64,000 bases of DNA from Taenia hydatigena (Eukaryota > Platyhelminthes > Cestoda > Cyclophyllidea > Taeniidae), in contig JADWOT020000001.1 in NCBI GenBank assembly GCA_036345935.2, positions 34,081,412-34,145,411 on the forward strand. The letters run 5' to 3'. Positions 10,011-21,420 of the stretch are shown here, piece after piece. The position numbers were made by a program, and so were the translations under genes. The notes below the pieces were generated by a model, which was given only the letters and a program-made list of their open reading frames with translations, made no database searches and was not told the origin of the DNA. The first letter of the stretch is position 1. Each line of letters begins with the position of its first letter.

Positions 10011-11000
10011 CTAACAACTTAAACAGCAGAAGATGCGCCATCTTCCTGCGCGTCCTCTTCTTACTCCGGGTTGGTGTTTTGGCCCTAAAAGATTAAGTGA
10101 AAAAGAGAAGGGTGAGGATGAGAAATGAGGAGGAGGAGAGCGTATGAGTATGGAGAGCTTACGGGGGTGCTGAGCATTCCACTCCCGCCACCAGCGCTCA
10201 GCTAAAAGATGGAACAAGACCATATCGACGTGGATAATGCCTGTAAATTAAGTGCTTTAAAGTGGAAATAGCGCTAATGCTACTGCTAGCTGCCCAAATA
10301 ATGAGAGGAAGTCAGCTGAAAGACGTATGCTGAGTCTGCACGTAATTATGGACCAAGTGATTGAGCAGAGTAGCATGAAATATGTCTTTATCCTGAGCCG
10401 CCATGTAACTCCTACAAAGTGATTTGATCAGTATACGGAGGCTGAGAAGGAGGGAAAGAAGGGAGCGAGACTTACTTGGGTCGGTGCCTGGACACACGGC
10501 CCCAATGGCCGGTGCAACCTCCTCGTCACGAAGGGAAGAGATTGCAAAGCTGGTTGTCTCCCGGTCCACTGAGGCCGGTGGCAATCTTCGGTGGTGGCGC
10601 CCATAGGGTCTTGCCTCAACACCAACTGAGCGCCGGTGGCGCTCCCCCGCCCCACCTTCCTTCCTTGTCACATCTACAAGGCAGCAGATTTATTAGCGAA
10701 ATGGAGACACATACAGTCGACAAGGGTTCCGGCGAATCCAACGGTTCCCCACATGTAAAACCATGTGAGTAGGTTCAGTGCACTGCTGCTCAAATTGAGC
10801 AGTGCGATGCTCACATACGCGAGCAGGAATACGGCGTAGAACACTCCTTCTTTCGACAACATCGCGAGTGAATCACGGAAATATGAAACTGGTGACGATG
10901 CGCTTGACAGCACATCGATCGTTGGATCGAAGATGAAAATTTGAAATGCACGTGACAGCGTGCAATGAGTGAAGCAGACTGGTCGTAAATGACAGAGAAA
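10011..11000 (-). CDS. Membrane-protein gene, left-arm copy (exons 1-5)
   Basis: Exon 1 (about 10,988-10,715) reads FQIFIFDPTIDVLSSASSP, then SKEGVFYAVFLLAYVSIALL and LNLLTWFYMWGTVGFAGTLV, two likely membrane helices. A 41-base intron (10,714-10,674, GTATGT...TTGTAG, branch-like CGCTAATAA) leads into exon 2 (10,673-10,476), a basic loop with RHRRSVGVEARPYGRHHRR. A 64-base intron (10,475-10,412) leads into exon 3 (10,411-10,257), with hydrophobic YFMLLCSITWSIITC and LFGQLAVALALFPL before TAA. Phases agree at both junctions. Exons 4 (10,240-10,163, HVDMVLFHLLAERWWREW) and 5 (10,084-10,011) join in phase with each other but lack a strong donor upstream, so they may be alternative. The 5' end is unresolved and no start codon was found. 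The family is not recognised. Confidence 0.5.
10674..10714 (-). other. 41-base intron, left arm
   Basis: Starts GTATGT, ends TTGTAG, with TTCGCTAATAA about 18 bases before the 3' end as a branch-point candidate. Reading through it meets the TAG of the acceptor itself, so splicing is required for exon 2 to be used. Confidence 0.6.
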
Positions 11001-11679
11001 TGTGAGGCTTTGCGGACGATCTGGACCAAGAGAGTTTTGACGCTTAAATAGCTGTAGTTAATGTAGACAGATTGAAGCACACTAAGTGACATGTTGTTAG
11101 GCTTCGAGGGTGGTTTAGACAATGCGAAAGCTAAAAGCAGAATTGAGGGGTCTTCATGGATCATGTCCGGTGGTAATGCAATAAGAGGAGTGAAGGAACA
11201 AAATGTCAGCGATAAAGTATGAGATGATGCAGTCATCGGTAAAAGGTGTTCCGGCAACCCATTTTCTTCTCTTTGTTGAATATATGCATTCTACCCTGAT
11301 ATTTTGCCTTCGTTCGCCTTCAAGGGAGCCTTCGAACCCCACAATAGGGAGCTGACTCGGAAGTGGGATAATGAGGCAGAGGGGAAAAAGGAAAAGAAGG
11401 GGAAGGAGGAGAAGGAGGAGGGACCGCAAGGACAAACTCACAAGAGTGAAAGATTATGGATGCGATTCTTAGCTCTAACATTATCTGCGGCTCATACTCT
11501 CTTAGCATTCTCATGTCCCCTGACGGAGGGAATCGAACAGTTTAGATCAATTCACACAAAAGTAATCCTGTTAACTTGTCATGATCAACTATCTTAGCAA
11601 AATCGAACTAGTTTTCACAATTGCATTTGGGCTATTGGCAGATCAGGTAAGTTCAGACAATTACAAGTCATGTCATGAC

Positions 11680-11860
11680 AGCTACCACGCGAGGTAGAAG
11701 GTCAGGTAGCACTCCACTGAATGGAACACCTGCCAATGCGATTGATGCTCAACTCAGGAAGTAATTACGAAATTGGCTATTGTACCACTGCGTCTACGTA
11801 TAGCGGGATGTGCAAACATCGCAGCCGAAAATTGCCATCTGATAATTCAGCTTACAACCC
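11680..11860 (+). repeat. Dispersed repeat S, copy 2
   Basis: Contains CACTCCACTGAATGGAACAC at 11,709-11,728 and the following GATTGATGCTCAACTCAGGA. Its partner in the other arm is 26,050-26,250. It sits at the boundary between the nearly identical outer arm and the diverged inner arm. Confidence 0.75.
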
Positions 11861-12237
11861 ACCAGCCAACAAGATGCTAGGCGGGATATTGTGCAAATGC
11901 GCATCAGTCCATTGCTCCAATTGAGCAACCCGTCTATTCGCTTTGCCTATGAACTTTGCTACAAAACACATACTTAAAGTGTGTTAATGTATACAGCTGA
12001 TTGACAAAATGACATCGATCACTGTTATTTGAACTACTTTTACGATTTGCTGAGAAATTTACTATATTACTATTACGCATTTATTTTACTGACATAAATT
12101 TTATAAAGTTATTGGTACGTTTGATACCTAAAATATACGCAAAAGTCGAAAATGTTAGTATTTGTCGCAATTATGGTCTTATCAAAGATACATAAAATTT
12201 AAAGCTTGTTTGTTTTACCGGATGAACTTTAAACTGA

Positions 12238-14859
12238 TTGGCCAGGCTTGTGCGCGACTTGCGTAAGTGGTGCGCGTTTTCAGGGCTAGTTTCTGGATTA
12301 GTGCGCCTTTATCCGCTGCCAAAAGTCGGGGACCCGGTAGGTATTGTGTATCTCTTTACTGTTTTTCGTTATTTAATTGTTGTGGGGTACTTTGAATGTC
12401 GATTTGCTTCCTTTATACACATACTTGTTAGAGCAGACGCAAAGGCCTCTCGGTGTGAATGTTGACGGTTACTTGTCAATTGCAAGGTCTCCTCACTCCT
12501 TTTTTTTCGCTGTGTAGATGTAAATTGCGACAATTTTTTAGCAGATTTTGAGGTGGTATTTTTACTGACGTTTGAACTTGAGTGATGAGGCATAATTTTG
12601 TGGAGAGGAGCTACAACCCTACCAAGTGCTTGGAAATTACTTGCTTGGTGGTTTCTGGCGATTAAGCACCCATTTTATGAATGTGTGTAGATATATGCCT
12701 TTGCTTTCTTAATCAGTTTATTTGTTAGATCAACCGTTTCAGAAATAGCTGCAGTTGCTGCCACAACTTTTTGTTTTCCACTCTCACTGCCTAATCTTGA
12801 ATTTTTTACTGCAAAACACTTCTTTGGTTTGGATTGAGTACGATTGCTTTGGCTGTTTTCAAGGAGTTTGTTATTTTACCATAATTGAGTTTTGATGAAT
12901 GAGGTCCACTTTGATGAAGGGACTTGTAACTTTGGTAAAGTGAACGCAAAGGTCTCATAATGTGGCTGTTAGGACGTTTTCTCTTCCAACTACGATGCCT
13001 ACTCACGTACATTTTCCGCTGTATGACACCTCGAGTGATAAGCTAAGATTGTTTCGGCAATTTGTAATTAGTTTGCTTTATAATGACGATAGATTTTGTT
13101 GGGAGGAGTTCTAACTTTGCTAAGGACGTGGTAACTAATCATTATCAATCCCTTGCTACTAAGTATTCACTATATTTACAAATGTTATTGTGCATTTTTT
13201 TGTCCGTTTTCGTGCTAGAATAGACACTGAAGAGGAAGAAGCTGCAGCAGTAATAAGTGCGAGTCTCGCCTTCGCTATCACTTCACATATTTCTCAGGTA
13301 AGACTGGATTACGCTTAATGAGTTGTTGCCATCCTTTTTTGTGTGGAGCAATGGAATCAATGTGCGTTCATACGGTTGGTGGGAAAGTGCTGTTCTCCTT
13401 TACCTGCCTTACCTGCGCTATTTTCATTACTGTGATAGGTTGCTCAGCTTTGACGGCATGAGTTAATGTCTCTGAGTGAGGTGGGCGCAGCGGCGGTAGG
13501 AGCGGAGGAAGAAGAAGTGGCTAGTGGGAAGCTTTGGCATCACTACGGAAACTGTACTTTGTAGCAGTCTTAAGTGTTTGCTTGTTGGGGTTTTTTTTCT
13601 CTCTTTTAGTGCATGTTGGCTTTGCAGCGCATTGGAGCCTCACACATCGGTCTTTCCATTGTTTGGTTTTTTTTTCCTTTTTAGATGCTACAAACTCATC
13701 TTGGTGGTTGTGATGGTGAAGTAACATCTGATGAGTGTGTGGAATGATAGGCGATGCAAGATTTTGGAGTGATTCGCGGTGGCGGTGGCCGTGGCGGCGG
13801 GGGCGTCTCTGTCTGGGTTGTGGGATGCGACTGTTGGCATGGACGACAGGGTCTACTACTGCTATTATATCTCCGTCTCCTTGTCTTCGCGAGCATGGGT
13901 TGCTGGGTGGCGGAGAAGGAGGGGAAAGGCTGGGGGAGCTCTGCCGTAGGTGTGTGAAAGAGTGAAGGAGACGTTCTCTTACGACGACGACCACGACGAA
14001 TGGAAGCGCAACGGTTTAGAGCCCACTGGTGGCAACTGCGGCATGTTTTGTTTCCGCAGGTACGGAAATGTATTTGCTGTGGGAGGGTGGAGGTTAATTT
14101 GTTGTCGACTGGATAGGTGATAAGTAGTGATGCATCAGTTCAGAGGCGGTAAGTGAATAGGTCTCCACTGTTGGATGTGTTGGGCGGGAACTGTTAGGGG
14201 CAGGCGGTGGCGGCCGTCGTGCTACTCCCACCACTACTGCGACTTAGTTTTAGGCGTGATAATGGATGGAAAAGGATTTGAAAAGGAGGGAGTGGGAGAG
14301 GCGGTTTCTGGCCTCTCTCGGACTAATTACTATCGGGGTTGGGGTGGGATGGTGGCTTGTACGCTGTGGCATGGCGCTTGGGTGGATTGGTGGTGGTCCC
14401 TCGTGTCGGCATGAGGATTGGGTGTGCCTTTGCTGATCTGTGCTTTGCTTTTAGAAGGAGAGCGAGGAAGCATTGCCATCCTTCAGCGCTTTCTCAATGT
14501 TTCAGGTGCAATGCTTGCGGAATGCCTGGGGGACGGGGAGATGGTGGGTACTCTACGCTGTCCTGCTTTTGCCAATGCCACTGGTGCCATTGCTGTTGTT
14601 GCGTACGCGTGAACTTCACCGGTGAGGACATCCGTTCCTTCATCCAACGATTCCTATTGCAACAACAGTTTCGTAAGTCCTTTACATTCATTAGGTGTTA
14701 TTATTGGCGTTTCGTCCTTCTGCGACAAGTGGCGACACAAGAGCTTCAATTTATTACAGACTCACTGCGGATAATGCGTTTTGTGTAGGTGCACAAGTGA
14801 ATTATCCATATCAGGTTTCGTGCCTTTCTTGGATTTATGCAAAGTCTCGATGCAGTTAA
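12238..14859 (+). pseudogene. Unrecognised multi-exon gene, left-arm copy
   Basis: Exon-like blocks share splice sites with the copies at 25,483-23,195 (-) and 35,850-37,780 (+). They are: a block ending at 12,336 before GTAGGT; 13,219-13,297, coding IDTEEEEAAAVISASLAFA in frame between TAG and GTAAGA; a block from 13,685 (acceptor TTTTTAG) to 14,059 (donor GTACGG), including CERVKETFSYDDDHDEWKR; 14,455-14,505 (KESEEALPSFSAFSMFQ); 14,627-14,672 (DIRSFIQRFLLQQQF); and 14,789-14,859 (AQVNYPYQVSCLSWIYAK, then TAA). The last three join in phase, with introns of 121 and 116 bases. The DDDHDE exon has TAG where the other two copies have TGG, and the 13,685 block has TGATAG where the third copy reads TGGAAG, so this copy is probably broken. 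No family is recognised. The protein seems acidic and cytosolic. Confidence 0.45.
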
Positions 14860-14999
14860 CTTGCTCAATGAAATGTAAGCACTGTCTTGACTTATGCAGG
14901 CAAACAAAACCAAACCAACAGCGATGTGCTCGTAGCAGGTTATATTCATGTTTATTCACAATACGGCTTTTTGTTCGCGAGAAAACACGGCTGGTAAGG

Positions 15000-16735
15000 T
15001 GTTGTTTTTGAAGTTGTCAGGTTCCTTGTATCTTGAAAAGGTAGAAATTGTTGGAGGAAAAGATGGAAATGTATTTTGCAGCCATAAAGTACAAGCAGTA
15101 GTCAGTATTTGCGGTTGAACTAATCGGTTGAAAGGCTTAAACGCATCTAAGGGTGTAAATGTTAATCTTACCGACTGTAATCAGGGAGAGAACGCTGGTT
15201 CCTCACCAATGCGAAGCCTAAGTTGGCATTAGAGAGGGCGGATCGGTGGACACTTTCGAAAGACTGTCGCCTTCTCTTTAAGAGTCGTTGGATGAGGAAG
15301 TGTGGAGATTAGGTGCTGTTCAGAGCGATTGAGTCGGTCCTTAGCAGTAGTGAGGGACGATGCTTTGAAGTGTGCGTATTTCCTAGTCGTTGATGAAGAC
15401 TGTTTCAGGGACTTGTCTGGTGCATTCGAGAAAGTTGTGACTATGGCAGCGAAGGAAACAAATTATCTAGCAGAAATGTGAAAATGTGTCTGATTTGGCT
15501 CCATCCGAGTGTGTGACGAAGGTGGCTCTGATTACAGCCAGTGCTTACGCAATGCTTTAGCCTCGATTTCCTAAATTGGATTTCTTGTAGAAAAAGTGGT
15601 TAGAATAGTGCGAAGGTAGTAAGATGTAAATGTCAGTTATGTAGTAATATTTTGTGTTCGTTTATGCGGACTTACAAAGAGTAGTGGTGGGGACGTAGAT
15701 TTGGTTGGAATGAGCCTCCCTTTTGGGTGTTGGGCGGATGAGAGAGTGGAAGAGGATGGGAAAGTAGTGATGTGTTTGAAGTGATAGAAATGACGTCTTT
15801 TGCACTTGTAGCGAGCCAATCGGCATGAATGTGTCACGAAGTGGCCTCGTGGACACATTGAGGTGAATGCTGGAACCAGTTTTGCGCCCGTATCGGCCGG
15901 CGGTGTCATTGGTGGTGGCGGTGGTGCCGGGGATGGATCCTGCCTTAATGATCTATGGCTTCAATGGGCAGTCCTGGGGCGCTGTTTACCCACTCACTCA
16001 CTCACCCACCGACCAACTCACCCGCCAGCCCATGCTCTGTCCGATGTCGTCGAGGATTTAAGATGTTTGGAAGAGGTGGTTGGAAGCTCCCTCCCGTGTG
16101 TGCAGAAAACCACACGTGAACTTGTTCCCCTTCCCTCCCCTCCCGTGTCGTGCCCTGCCCTGCTCTGCCCTCCTGCCTTCCTCTCTCTTCTGCCGCCAAC
16201 ACTGCTGCTGCTGCTCTTGCTCCTTATTGGTAATGTGACTACTTTAGTTATTATTATTGCTGCTACCATTGATAAAGCTAAACTGTTGCTACTGTTGAAA
16301 CCAGTAAAGGCGTCCTCCTTTCTTCCTTCCTCCCTTTTGCATATGCAGGATGTGCTGGATATTGAGGAGTGGGTAGAGACACCACACCGCCATTGGATAC
16401 TGTAGAGTTTATCAAAAACCTGTGGTGGAATGGCGGCTGTTAGTGCTGCGTTGTCCTCAACTTCGATCTTTTGCCGTATGTTCATAACCATTCTGCAAAG
16501 AATACCTTTTGTGTGTTTTGCTGGAACCACGCGCATCTCTAGTGCATCATCCGCGTAGTCATTAACAGGGATGCAAAGTAAATGCAATTTCTCTGACTGA
16601 TTCTACTGGATGATAACGCATGCTTACATGCATGTTTACTCGCAGGATGGCAGTAGGTGGCAGTTACGCACATTGTAGTCTTCAGCGGAATTGTCGAAGT
16701 CTCGGCTGCGTCTACCTCTCACGGGGGACAATCTT
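15000..16735. other. Inner arm, no gene recognised
   Basis: Diverged inverse of about 21,420-23,100. Matching landmarks are 'GAGAACGCTGGTTCCTCACC' (15,188), the 'CGGACTTACAAAGAGTAGTG' block (15,668) and the 'TTTATCAAAAACCTGTGG' block (16,407). The long frames here (for example 15,863-16,405) come from C/T-rich low-complexity DNA ('CTGCTGCTGCTGCTC' near 16,202) and are not conserved in the partner arm, so they are not annotated as genes. Confidence 0.5.
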
Positions 16736-18073
16736 GGCCCGCGGTTTAGCCTTCCCCTGTGCAGATCTCTCTGTTGTCCAAAAAAACCTCTCGATTAGTT
16801 TGATTTCACCATCACCAGTCTCGCCGTGGACTTACGAGATGGTCTGCGTCTGGTGTAAGTCATCAGCTGCACCTTCCTACTTATGTGCTTATAAGTAGTT
16901 GACGTTTTGGACTCATCCTGAGCAAGAATGTGGTTGTTTGGTCAAATAGGTTTCCAGATTATTATTTTGAAGTAAATCATCACCTCTTGTGGCCATTCCT
17001 CTGCGAGGTACTGCCGTCCCACACTGTCTTGTCCTCCGATTGTGTGAGTGAAGTAGTCTTTTCTCCCTTGTTCGATGTCTTTGTTCTACTGCGTTTTCCC
17101 GACTGTCATCAACGGCATTAGTGTAGAATTCGATAATAATTATTGCTATTATAATGGGGCAAATTTATGGTCGTATCGGATGGAGGTGGAGAAAGCGTCT
17201 GTCACGACTGGGAAAAGACCCTCAACGGCCAGCAGACCTGACCAGACTTCTGTTGCAGTAACCACGACTGGCGGTGACTCGGCCTGCGCTGCTTTGGCCA
17301 TTGTAACTCTACTAGCTTTCGTGACTTTTCCCGTAGGTCCGTACAACCAATCACCAGGCGCCTCAGCTACTATGAATAGTACAGCTCACTGTTTGCGTTC
17401 ATCAAAAAGGCTGTTTATTTTCTATCGCAAACTTCATTAAATACGAAGAATGGTCAGAATGACAATCATCCATCCAGGACCAAAGATGTTAGCATTTGCA
17501 TTCGTCTTCATCGACACTGAAGGTCGTTTACCCCTGTGAGGTGGGTAATCGGAAATCACTGAACTGCAATGATGCTTATCGTGGTAAGGAATAAAAGACA
17601 GCGCTGTAATGCTGGATGTGCGTTGAAATCCCCAGTGAGAGACGCTGCTGTTTCGAGCTACGCACCTAGCAACAAACCATGCATTTGTCAGGTAGTTGCC
17701 TGATTGGTCAAAGCATTACCACGCCTTACTGAAATTTCATCAAAGAATCGTACCAGTTTAGGAAGTTGGCAGGATCTTGGTAACTACTTCTACCCATAAT
17801 AAACCAGGTGGGAATATCGAATGGAGCTACTACCTGCAACAGGTGACTTACTCGAATATGCGGTCCCGCTCATGCCTGAACGACCCACAATTTGGCACAA
17901 AGCTATCTTTTGAGTGTGGTGAATCGTGTAAAGTGAGGCCAGATTACCACCAACGTATGACGAAATAGGCCAGCGACGAAAACCTGCCTACCGTGAACGG
18001 TCGTCTCTGTACAATATTGTGGCCTGTTTAAGGCAGGTGCATCAAAATCTTAAATTGTTTCATCCATGCAACG

Positions 18074-18094
18074 CGTGTGTGTGTGTGTGTGTGT
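18074..18094. repeat. (GT)n microsatellite
   Basis: About ten GT units inside the spacer of palindrome 1, in the part with no partner elsewhere. Confidence 0.9.
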
Positions 18095-18589
18095 ATACCA
18101 GGCAGGTGGGCGGCCTAGAGCAAAGAGGAGTGGGGATGGGTAACTTGGCAAGCACTTATTCTCTATGGGGCAGAGCATCTTGTAGAGGTTAAGTGATATG
18201 TTATGATCATAGGCTTCCAATCATATCTGTAAATATCTTTCTCCCCTTTCTTTCGTCTTCCTTCCGGCGGGAGAGGGGCGTTGGGTGGATAACGACTTAA
18301 TGACCCTGAGACTAGTCAGTGACGTTCACTCACGCCTGGACGTCGCGGAATGATCTTGAGCCTAGCCAATGTCATTCTTCAACGGGCACTTGCCTCCAGA
18401 AGAGCTGAGCTGCTATTGACAACGAGCATATGAATAGTAAAAACTTCCTTAAAAAAATTAGAACCGAAGTTCTACAAAAACAAAAAAAAATGCAGTACAT
18501 AAGGCATAACAAAAAGACTAAAAATTTTTTGTGAAAATGAGCACGCATAATATAGCCACAGACACCTCGGAGAAGGAGGGTGAGGCTTC

Positions 18590-19330
18590 TCTTTAAGGAC
18601 CTACTGCAGTTTTAGTAGTCCCTGCTTATTTCTACCTAATAGCTGATTGCGACGTGACGTTGGAAAATGATGCACGCGTAAATCCGGTTTGTGGAACCAA
18701 CTGAGTGGCGTGCGCGCCTGCCTCCACCTTGCAGCATCAACAGTCACGGAGATAGCGGCGATGCAGAAGAAACAACGCTCATAGCCGCCTTCGCGCTACC
18801 TCGTTCATCATGCCACCATGCGCTTTAAGGGAAGGATGGTCAAGTGTGGTGAGATGAACGTTAAAGTTTGTCTTGCGCTCATTGTTTTTCATTCGCTTGG
18901 ATCGAGGACATCTAGAACAGATCACCCGGACTGCAGACGTCCTTAAATTTCGTACAATTTTACTTTGTCGAGAGGTTGTTCGTGCCTTAAGACCCTTTAT
19001 CCGGCACCATTTGCATCGCCGTCCCCTCAACTACCAGTTCTCTCATGTCGGTGCACTCACTCCTCGGTTTATGGATATAATCTGCAGTGTCTGTGCGGCA
19101 CCGCATTTGAGTCCCGGTAATCGGTGCCACAAAGACAACAAAATTTTCTACATGTGGTTGAATGAATAGTCCTTCCAGTTGGGCATTATGCTGTCTGGGC
19201 CTAGTAGTGCTGAAGCTTTCGGCGTTATCCGAAATCATTTACGCCTTTGATGTTAGGGGCAATCACATACTCCACTACCAAATACTTCTCCCACTTGACG
19301 AAGCAGTGATCAACCTATGACCCAACCTAC
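18590..19330 (+). repeat. Inverted copy of 1-800
   Basis: See 1-800. On the plus strand a 98-codon frame (18,873-19,169) contains DRGHLEQITRTADVLKF and EVVRALRPFIRHH. The partner copy, read from about 500 downwards, is out of frame with it. The sequence looks protein-like but no family is recognised, and neither copy shows splice sites in matching positions. Confidence 0.65.
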
Positions 19331-19689
19331 GTCTTACCTTTAGCAGCGAGCGTGACCCGTTTGACGTATCAACCCGCATTTTGTGTCATCATTGCCAACC
19401 TCGGCCTGAGGACATCACTACAGACATTTGTACTGGCAATCGGTTGATACTGCAGCTCCCTCGTTGACTAGCGGACCAGTTTTCGTCATTGTGGCTGCAG
19501 GTACTGCCTCTACGTGCCACTTCTCACTCACTGATAATTTTTGCGAACCACAAATGATTACGTCATTACCTTTTGTCAGATGTTGCTCAAGTGGGTGGCA
19601 AAAACTAGGACCTGATATGGCAAAAGGCTTTGCTTAAATCAAACTATCTCGTCATAGTGCAAGGGGATTGGAATAAGAGAAAAGCCCTC

Positions 19690-20050
19690 TACTACTCCTT
19701 TTAACTCCGAGTTGGCATTTTGCCACCGAACCATTTGCTTATGTTGACAAATGGAAAGTCATTTTGGTGAAACTGCACATTTGCACTACATGTGCTTGAC
19801 AAAGCAGTCCTTAATGTCAGAAGAGAAGCTGCCTGCTCCAAACCCATTTGTTCGGGGAAAAAAACCTCTAAAGTAAAATGATGGAGGAATGGTCCTTTGT
19901 GGTCAGATACCTTTGGGTACAGGCATGAAGGCGTAAACAAACCAGCAAATCCATCGAAATGTGTGACAGACTCGACTTTCATTCCCTTAGAAAGGGTAGA
20001 GTGAGAGCGGGCAACTAGCAGACTTCATTTGTACTGACGCAGCTCGGTGG
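19690..20050 (-). repeat. Short related block of the 48 kb module
   Basis: The minus strand carries KVESVTHFDGFAGLF at about 19,980. Similar words occur at 53,860-53,910 (KVESATHFDGFVGF), 48,590-48,540 and 59,985-59,940 (KVESVTHFNA). The block is a scattered remnant of the same dispersed sequence. It is not intact anywhere. Confidence 0.5.
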
Positions 20051-20744
20051 ACCGACCATTGTCACACAAAAGAATTCGGACAGTTTTATTTATCTTTCAA
20101 TGCCATTTTCACAGACATAGGGCACACAGGTCAGGATGTCAACTTTAGGCAAACGCTCAAAAGAAAAGTTGGTTACGCATTAGATCCGACCCAACATACT
20201 AAAACAATCATGCGGAATGAACGCATGCACCTGGGGCCTATACTCTCTATACGGTAAACTAGTTCGAATCGTATTCGTTTCCTCTTGTTTCCCACTGCCT
20301 GTCCTAAGGCATCGCTTCTCCTCAGATAGCTCCGTACCCGTACGAGGCAATGATTACCTTAGACTCAGCCTTATTCCCCTCGCACACCGCTTTCTGTCTA
20401 TACCATGCTGACGCAATTCTCAACCTCACTTCAAAAGTTTGCTGGATTACCGCGATGACTGATGCGAGTAAGGTCTTCTCGGACGACAAGTGGAAAACAA
20501 GAAAATGAGAGGCTTAGGATAAAAAGCTGGTGATTGCTGCCATTGCAGTACTATTCGCCTTCATGCTGCATCCTCAAACCAAATTGCCAGCTACGTTTGG
20601 TCAAATAGGGGACCCCGTGGTTAGAGTGATCCAATCGCAGCCACCACACGAATGCACTCAGTACAGGACTCAACGAACTACGTCAGAAAGTCTACTTTAA
20701 TAGCAAAATGCTTGTAATCTTATGCCCTCTAGCATGAGTCAAGA

Positions 20745-21420
20745 GAAGTAGTTCACAAGCATTCAGTGGATTGACCTGTGGTCTCGATGGCAAACGTTCC
20801 AAATTCAGCTCCAGTCTAACGGAGGACAGGTGAGAGGGAGGAGGAGGCAGTAGTGGGCGAGAGAAAGAAAACAGTTGAATGAGAAATCATTTTAATAAAA
20901 GCCATTGATTGCGCAGAATGCTCTGCAGTTCCTCAAATGCAGCATCACCCTTCCCTTAAAAGTCATAGTGAAGGAACCAACTTCAACTATTCCGACATCG
21001 CTTAATCCACGTTGTTTACTCTTTCACCGCCTTGGCTCTAAATCAACTTTCCCACCCTCACTAACAACACCATCCTCCACCACAGCAGAAACTCTTGCAT
21101 TCAACTCCTCCAATCAACCCATTTCAGCGTCATGCGTGCGCATGCACAATCCGTTGGAGGAGTGAACTGCTGGGTGCAAAACCATTCAAAGAAAAGAGTC
21201 CTATCAATTGGTCAATGGACTGCACCGCTGTGCCTTCGGAAATCAAACACCTACCAATGCCTGCCAGCATCATCATCATGAGGGGAAAGGTCATATTGCT
21301 ACTAGTTTTCGCCCCTTCAAACCCTCCATCCACCATCAGTTCACTCATTCAGCAAATCCCCTCCAACCTCGTACTTAACACACCTGACTTATTGCCGAAG
21401 AAGACCGCCCCACAACCATA
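20745..21420 (-). repeat. Inverted copy of 3,790-4,440
   Basis: Paired positions add to about 25,200. The stretch 'CTCGTACTTAACACACCTGA' (about 21,369) pairs with the block near 3,850, and 'GTAGTTCACAAGCATTCAG' (about 20,746) pairs with the block near 4,360. The frame at 20,905-21,165 shares HRLGSKSTFPPSLTT with HRLGSKSTFLPSPTT on the minus strand near 4,130. Confidence 0.7.

Larger units (their letters stand above)
4640..16735 (+). repeat. Palindrome 1, left arm
   Basis: Read in reverse complement, this stretch follows 21,420-33,350. Paired positions add to about 37,945 from 4,740 to 11,440, then about 37,830 near 12,330, about 38,290 near 13,330, and about 38,080 near 15,640. The changes reflect one-sided deletions. 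The outer 7 kb is nearly identical between arms and the inner 5 kb is visibly diverged. The arm ends outward at a GGAA run (4,641-4,656) that pairs with the long CCTT run at 33,288-33,351. Arm ends were placed by eye. Confidence 0.9.
16736..21419. other. Palindrome 1 spacer
   Basis: About 4.7 kb separate the two arms. It holds a copy of the 3,250-3,490 repeat (16,955-17,125), a (GT)n run, an inverted copy of 1-800 (18,590-19,330), and an inverted copy of 3,790-4,440 (20,745-21,420). The stretch at 17,130-18,590 matched nothing else in the window by eye. Its frames (for example 17,777-17,968) are not conserved elsewhere. Confidence 0.6.

Noticed and set aside
10476..10772. 98-codon plus-strand frame over exon 2 of the membrane gene
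   Set aside because: It is the antisense of the exon 2/intron region and is explained by the minus-strand gene.
14781..14905. Alternative frame CTSELSISGFVPFLDLCK as the last exon
   Set aside because: It is conserved in both arms, but the phase of the preceding exon selects the frame ending at TAA 14,857-14,859; the alternative also needs a GC donor on the left.
15863..16405. 180-codon plus-strand frame as a gene
   Set aside because: It lies in C/T-rich low-complexity DNA (Leu and Ser runs) and the partner arm does not keep the frame.
18590..19330. CRISPR array or phage-type repeat
   Set aside because: The repeats in this window are long, diverged and in both orientations; there are no short regularly spaced repeats with unique spacers.
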